64,000 nucleotides of DNA, taken from assembly GCA_049602155.1 (NCBI GenBank), contig JBMYRH010000012.1:62001-126000 (forward strand), read 5' to 3'. This DNA is from JBMYRH01 sp049602155 (lineage in GTDB: Bacteria; Myxococcota_A; UBA9042; PHBI01; JBMYRH01). Below are positions 60,269 through 64,000 of the stretch, piece by piece. The number at the start of each line of letters is the position of its first letter. Within the stretch, counting starts at the first letter, position 1. The notes under the pieces are model-generated. The model was not told where the DNA came from. It made no database searches and saw only the letters and a list, made by a program, of their open reading frames with translations. Made by a program: the position numbers and the translations under genes.

Positions 60269-61399
60269 TCAGCCCGCAGGTGAGCAGCTTTTGAAGAGGG
60301 CGATGACGCGCTCACGATCCGCTTGAGAGAGCGCTGAGCCGCTTGGCAAGCAGAGCCCGACCTCGAAGAGGCGCTCGGAGACCGATCCGCCAACCCGGCG
60401 GGCGTCTTTGAAGACCGGCTGAAGGTGCATGGGCTTCCAGAGCGGTCGAGACTCGATCTCGTCGGCCGCTAACCGTAGACGCACAGCCTCTCTGTCGCAC
60501 CCATACTCCTCAGGGTCGATGGTCAGACAGGAGAGCCAACAATTGGGCTCACCTCGGTCGTCCATGGGCATCATCGTGACGCCTGGCAAGGCCCCAACCT
60601 CGGCGGCATAGTGCTTGAAGTTCGCCCGTCGGGCGGCGACCCGGGCGTCGAGCGCCGCGAGCTGACCCCGCCCGACCGCCGCCAGCAGGTTGCTCATCCG
60701 GTAGTTATAGCCCACCTCTTCGTGCTGATAGTGCGCCGCTGGTTCCCGGGCCTGGGTGGCCAAGAAGCGCGCACGATCGGTCCACTTGGCGTCCTGGCTG
60801 ACGAGCATCCCGCCACCGCTCGTGGTGATGATCTTGTTGCCGTTGAAGGACAGCACCCCCATCGCGCCAAAGCTGCCAGCGGGTCGCCCTCCCCAAGAGC
60901 CACCGAGGGCCTCGGCTGCGTCCTCGATGAGCGGGACCTCGTAGCGCTCGCAGAGGGGCTCGATGGCGTCGTAGTTCGCGCATTGACCGTAGAGGTCGAC
61001 GACGACGACAGCCTTCGGTAATCGCCCGTGCTTCGCGGCGGCTTCAAGGGCCTCCTCAAGCAGGTCGGGATCCATATTCCAGGTCTCGCGCTCGCTGTCG
61101 ATGAAGACAGGGGAGGCCCCTTGGTAGCAGATCGCATTGGCTGTCGCCGCGAAGGTGAACGTGGAGGTGAAGACCTCGTCACCTGGGCCGACGTCGAGCA
61201 TCCGCATGGCGAGGTGGAGCGCCGCAGTCCCGCTTGAGAGTGCGGCGGCGTGGCCGCCCCCCATCCTCGCGGCCATCTCGGCCTCGAAGCCGTCGACATG
61301 AGGACCAAGTGGAGCGATCCAATTCGAGTCGAACGCGTCCATCAGGAGGCGTCGCTCGTCGGGGCCCATATGAGGTGGAGAGAGGTAGATGCGAGTCAT
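60269..61399 (-). CDS. DegT/DnrJ/EryC1-type sugar aminotransferase
   Basis: A 376-residue PLP enzyme. It starts RIYLSPPHMGPDERRLL, has the early SNWIAPLGPHVDGFE, SSGTAALHLAMRML, IEDAAEALGGSWGGR and PLP Lys189 in SFNGNKIITTSGGG. This profile is that of PglE-type enzymes that aminate UDP-4-keto-6-deoxy-GlcNAc to bacillosamine-like sugars. It lies upstream of the CapD-type gene on the same strand with a 118-bp gap, and is divergent from the next plus-strand pair. Confidence 0.92.
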   Translation of the reverse strand: MTRIYLSPPHMGPDERRLLMDAFDSNWIAPLGPHVDGFEAEMAARMGGGHAAALSSGTAALHLAMRMLDVGPGDEVFTSTFTFAATANAICYQGASPVFIDSERETWNMDPDLLEEALEAAAKHGRLPKAVVVVDLYGQCANYDAIEPLCERYEVPLIEDAAEALGGSWGGRPAGSFGAMGVLSFNGNKIITTSGGGMLVSQDAKWTDRARFLATQAREPAAHYQHEEVGYNYRMSNLLAAVGRGQLAALDARVAARRANFKHYAAEVGALPGVTMMPMDDRGEPNCWLSCLTIDPEEYGCDREAVRLRLAADEIESRPLWKPMHLQPVFKDARRVGGSVSERLFEVGLCLPSGSALSQADRERVIALFKSCSPAG

Positions 61400-61484
61400 G
61401 GTGGTGGACTCTAGCAGAGACGTGATGTGACGTCCTCCACCGTAGTCACTTGCCGAGGGATCGGCCTCCGAGGATACTCCAGCC

Positions 61485-62564
61485 GTGACCGACCCGAACC
61501 GATGGGAGCATGGCTCCGAGTTTCACTGGCCCCTCGCCGAGAGCGACGAGGCTGACCTTGGCGCTCGACCGTGGGCCTCCAGAGGTGCCCTACTCGGGAG
61601 CGGACGTGATGCGCTGCGGCTCATCATCCAGCATGGCCTCTCCACGCTCGACTGGGAGCGCCTCTGGGTGCCGAGCTACATGTGTCAGCATGTGGTCGAG
61701 GCGCTCGTGGAGACCGGGATCTCGTGTGTCGTTTACGAAGACGCACCGACGCAAGCGGGCCCTACCGCCGACACCCTGAATCCATCGCCGAGGGACGTCG
61801 TCCTCTTGGTGAATTACTTCGGCCTGCGCGACAGCTCGATCCAAGACGGGGTGGACCTCGGCGGCGCGACGTTGATCGTCGACCACACCCATGACCCCTT
61901 GTCTGAGTGGGCCCATGACCGTCGCGCGGACTACGCGATCGCGTCGCTCCGAAAGACGGTCCCCATCCCCGACGGTGGGGTCCTCTGGTCACCCAAGGGT
62001 CACGCTCTCCCGGCGCCACCGGAGATCACCGAGACCCGAGCGATGGCGGCCCAAGCGAAGTGGAAAGCCATGCGCCTCAAGGGCCACTACCTCGCAGGAG
62101 AGCTCGTGAATAAGGCGGACTTTCGAGCGCTCGCGTTCGACGGCGAGGCCGACATCGCGCGCGGCGCCATCAGCGGGATGTACCCGGCCAGCGAGGTCCG
62201 CCTCGATGCCTTGCCTCTGGGCAGCTGGCGCGCACGGCGTCGCGCGAACCATGATGTCCTTGTGAGCGCCTTGGCTGAGGTGACTGGCCTCAAGGTCCTG
62301 ACAGGGAGCGAAGGGAGCTGCCCCTTCTCGGCATTCCTCGTGTGCGAGGAGCCTGCGCAGCGTGACCTTGTGCGAACAGCGCTGATCGAGGCGCGGATCT
62401 ATCCCGCGGTGCTCTGGCCCATGGACACACCGGCACTCTCGGGGGTCTCAGAGGCACACTGTGCCCTCGCCGACCGCACACTCTCGGTCCACTGCGACAT
62501 GCGCTACGACCCCGAGGATATGGCGCGCGTCGCCACGGTCATCGCAGAGGCCTGCGCACCATGA
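61485..62564 (+). CDS. DegT-fold PLP-dependent protein, atypical
   Basis: GTG 61485 has GAGG about 11 bases upstream. The 359-residue product has a layout related to fold-type I aminotransferases: GSGRDALRLII for the common SGTxAL, LWVPSYMCQHVVEAL, VVLLVNYFGLRD, LIVDHTHDPLSEW and a probable PLP Lys in ASLRKTVPIPDGG. It is diverged from the sugar aminotransferase next door. It overlaps the FemAB/GNAT-like gene by ATGA, suggesting that the two act on one product. The substrate is not readable. Confidence 0.72.
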   Translation: MTDPNRWEHGSEFHWPLAESDEADLGARPWASRGALLGSGRDALRLIIQHGLSTLDWERLWVPSYMCQHVVEALVETGISCVVYEDAPTQAGPTADTLNPSPRDVVLLVNYFGLRDSSIQDGVDLGGATLIVDHTHDPLSEWAHDRRADYAIASLRKTVPIPDGGVLWSPKGHALPAPPEITETRAMAAQAKWKAMRLKGHYLAGELVNKADFRALAFDGEADIARGAISGMYPASEVRLDALPLGSWRARRRANHDVLVSALAEVTGLKVLTGSEGSCPFSAFLVCEEPAQRDLVRTALIEARIYPAVLWPMDTPALSGVSEAHCALADRTLSVHCDMRYDPEDMARVATVIAEACAP

Positions 62565-63610
62565 ACAGCTGCCTCATCCCGCCCGATGACCCGCGCTGGT
62601 CTGCGCTGCTCGACGGTCAAGCGCACGACTTTCATCACCTCCCGAGCTTCGTGGCCCTAGAGGCGTCGCGCAGCGGTGGTGAACCCTCGGCGCTCTACGT
62701 GGAGGTCTCAGGACATCAACTCCTGCTCCCCTTGATCCTGCGCGACCTGCCCCCTCACCTTGGCGTCACGGGGCGGGACGCGATCTCGCCCTATGGGTAC
62801 CCGTGTCCGCTGCTATCCGGGCCCGACCCTGATTGCCATGCGAGCCTCCTTGAGGCCGTCCCCAGTGCGCTCGGGGAGGCTGGCCTCATCTCAGCATTCG
62901 TGCGGCTGCACCCCCTCATCGCGACGCCCCTCGAGGCCCTCGGCCGAGCGGGCGAGCTGGTCAGGCACGGGCCGACGGTCTGGATCGACATGACGGAGTC
63001 GGTCGAAGAGATGTGGCGTCAAACACGAAGCAGTGATCGCAACCGGATGAACAAGCTGCGTCGGCAAGGCTACGCCGCGCGCGTCGACACCGCATGGGAT
63101 CGCGTCGACGACTTCGTGGCGCTCTACAACGAGACCATGAGCTACTTGTCGGCGAGCGCAGGCTACTTCTACGACCGCGCTTATTTCGAGGCGCTCCGCA
63201 CAGCCCTCGATGGGCGCCTTCACCTCTGCGTGGTTGAGGGGCCCGATGAGGCTGTGGTGTCCGCCGGGGTCTTCAGTGAGATCGGCGGCCTTATGCAGTT
63301 TCATCTCTCGGGGACCCGCTCAGATCACCGTCGAACCTCCCCGAGCCGCTTGATGATCGATCACATGCGTCGGGTCGGTAAGGAGCGTGGAGCCACCCGC
63401 TTCCACCTCGGTGGTGGCGTGGGAGCCGCTGAGGACAGCCTCTACGAGTTCAAGCGTGGCTTCTCTGCGCATCGCGCTGAGTTCCACACGTGGCGCGTCC
63501 AAGGAGATCCCGAAGGGTATGCGCAAGCTGAGGCTGCCGCGCGGGCCGCCGGCGCCGCTGAGGGGGCCGGGGGCTTCTTCCCGAGCTATCGGCGGCCGAT
63601 CGCGTCCTGA
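62561..63610 (+). CDS. FemAB/GNAT-type acyltransferase-like protein
   Basis: A 349-residue protein with two GNAT-like halves in the style of FemAB-type polysaccharide biosynthesis transferases. It has FHHLPSFVALEASR, LILRDLPPHLG, SPYGYPCPL, then WRQTRSSDRNRMNKLRRQG and FHLSGTRSDHRR with LHLGGGVG-like FHLGGGVGAAEDSLYEFKRGF near the end. Such enzymes acylate sugars or amino sugars of surface glycans with amino acids or acyl groups. It starts in the stop of the DegT-like gene; its end overlaps the convergent glycosyltransferase gene by 25 bp. Confidence 0.8.
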   Translation: MNSCLIPPDDPRWSALLDGQAHDFHHLPSFVALEASRSGGEPSALYVEVSGHQLLLPLILRDLPPHLGVTGRDAISPYGYPCPLLSGPDPDCHASLLEAVPSALGEAGLISAFVRLHPLIATPLEALGRAGELVRHGPTVWIDMTESVEEMWRQTRSSDRNRMNKLRRQGYAARVDTAWDRVDDFVALYNETMSYLSASAGYFYDRAYFEALRTALDGRLHLCVVEGPDEAVVSAGVFSEIGGLMQFHLSGTRSDHRRTSPSRLMIDHMRRVGKERGATRFHLGGGVGAAEDSLYEFKRGFSAHRAEFHTWRVQGDPEGYAQAEAAARAAGAAEGAGGFFPSYRRPIAS

Positions 63611-64000
63611 GCCATGGCGGCGTACGCCTGAGCGATGTCCGCCCAGGACCAGGTTGTCGCGGCAAATTGTGCACGGGCTGCCTGTGCTCTGACGGCTTGG
63701 TGAGCCAAGACCTCCCGCACGCGCTCCGCCCAGAGGGCGCCGTCATCGGTCGGTGCATAGGACCCGGAGGTGCCGAGCGCCTCACGGGCACAGGGCACGT
63801 CGGCGGCTACGGCGGGGATGCCCAAGGCCAGGGCCTCGTGATAGGGGATGCCGAAGGACTCAATTCGTGAGGGCAGAACCGCGACGCTCGCCTGACTGAG
63901 GCGGGCCATGGCTTCTTCCGCGACGAGGCTCCCCGCGAACTCAAAGCGATCATAGACCGAGAGGTCGCGGGCGGCGTCGACCAACTCTGGCACCGCCTCC
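63586..64000 (-). CDS. Glycosyltransferase, family 4-like (N-terminus beyond window)
   Basis: Only the C-terminal 138 residues are present; the frame is open to the right edge. They include VYDRFEFAGSLVAEEAMARL, SVAVLPSRIESFGIPYHEAL and ALGIPAVAADVPCAREALG, the nucleotide-sugar-binding half of GT4 enzymes with the E-x7-E pattern (ESFGIPYHE). It probably adds a sugar in the surface-polysaccharide pathway. A GTG at 63993 lies within the open frame and is not the start. Confidence 0.88.
   Translation of the reverse strand, partial: EAVPELVDAARDLSVYDRFEFAGSLVAEEAMARLSQASVAVLPSRIESFGIPYHEALALGIPAVAADVPCAREALGTSGSYAPTDDGALWAERVREVLAHQAVRAQAARAQFAATTWSWADIAQAYAAMAQDAIGRR

Overview
The window is a high-GC bacterial chromosome segment, densely coding on both strands. 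Several traits point to Myxococcota, Bradymonadota or a related delta-proteobacterial lineage. There are many Cys-rich lipoproteins with CGDDGCGG-type modules. Two proteins end in a MYXO-CTERM-like tail (Cys/Gly-rich motif, one membrane helix, Arg cluster). There is a TPR/PEGA protein, a matrixin-like protease with an EP-repeat stalk, and runs of PQQ-type beta-propeller proteins. This placement is inferred from protein style, because no rRNA or tRNA gene was seen.

Layout. 1-7.0 kb holds unlinked envelope genes: a TPR/PEGA protein cut by the window edge, an SH3 lipoprotein, a DUF6498-type membrane protein, a C_GCAxxG_C_C protein, a YceI protein, a small lipoprotein, a repeat-built Cys-rich lipoprotein and a BtuF-like binding protein. 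7.0-21.9 kb is the main candidate for an undescribed system. It is a minus-strand operon of eleven genes plus one very short ORF, nearly all joined by 4-base ATGA overlaps. It encodes two SUMF1/FGE-fold surface proteins (one at each end), four PQQ-type propellers, a sodium:solute symporter with its small DUF3311-like partner, and a cytoplasmic set made of an acid-activating ligase, an acylating aldehyde dehydrogenase and an iron alcohol dehydrogenase. A 30-bp near-perfect palindrome separates it from a divergent fifth propeller gene.

23.5-31.2 kb is a second coupled minus-strand operon: a HemW-like radical SAM enzyme, a flavin oxidoreductase of the halogenase/geranylgeranyl-reductase type, a glycosyltransferase split by a -1 frameshift, and a MacB/LolD-type ABC transporter. 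31.6-39.1 kb holds small envelope proteins, a MYXO-CTERM-like lipoprotein, an MBOAT/SGNH pair for polysaccharide acylation, and a Kelch lipoprotein. 39.1-42.7 kb (minus) encodes cytochrome c, a VKOR-DsbA fusion, glutamate racemase and a Rieske oxygenase. 42.9-45.5 kb (plus) encodes an exonuclease with a WYL-like C terminus, then argR-argG with a probable ArgR operator and a strong terminator after argG.

45.7-51.1 kb holds a Cys-rich lipoprotein, then on the minus strand LipB, a cysteine desulfurase, a CrtC/AttH-like protein and a matrixin-like protease. 51.25-57.2 kb is a plus-strand trio: a 5'-nucleotidase lipoprotein with a Cys-rich tail, a second lipoprotein and an outer-membrane beta-barrel. 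57.2-64.0 kb is the start of a surface-polysaccharide locus: UDP-sugar epimerase, CapD-type dehydratase, two DegT-fold proteins, a FemAB/GNAT-like transferase, and a glycosyltransferase cut by the window end. No CRISPR array, transposase, prophage gene or RNA gene was recognised.
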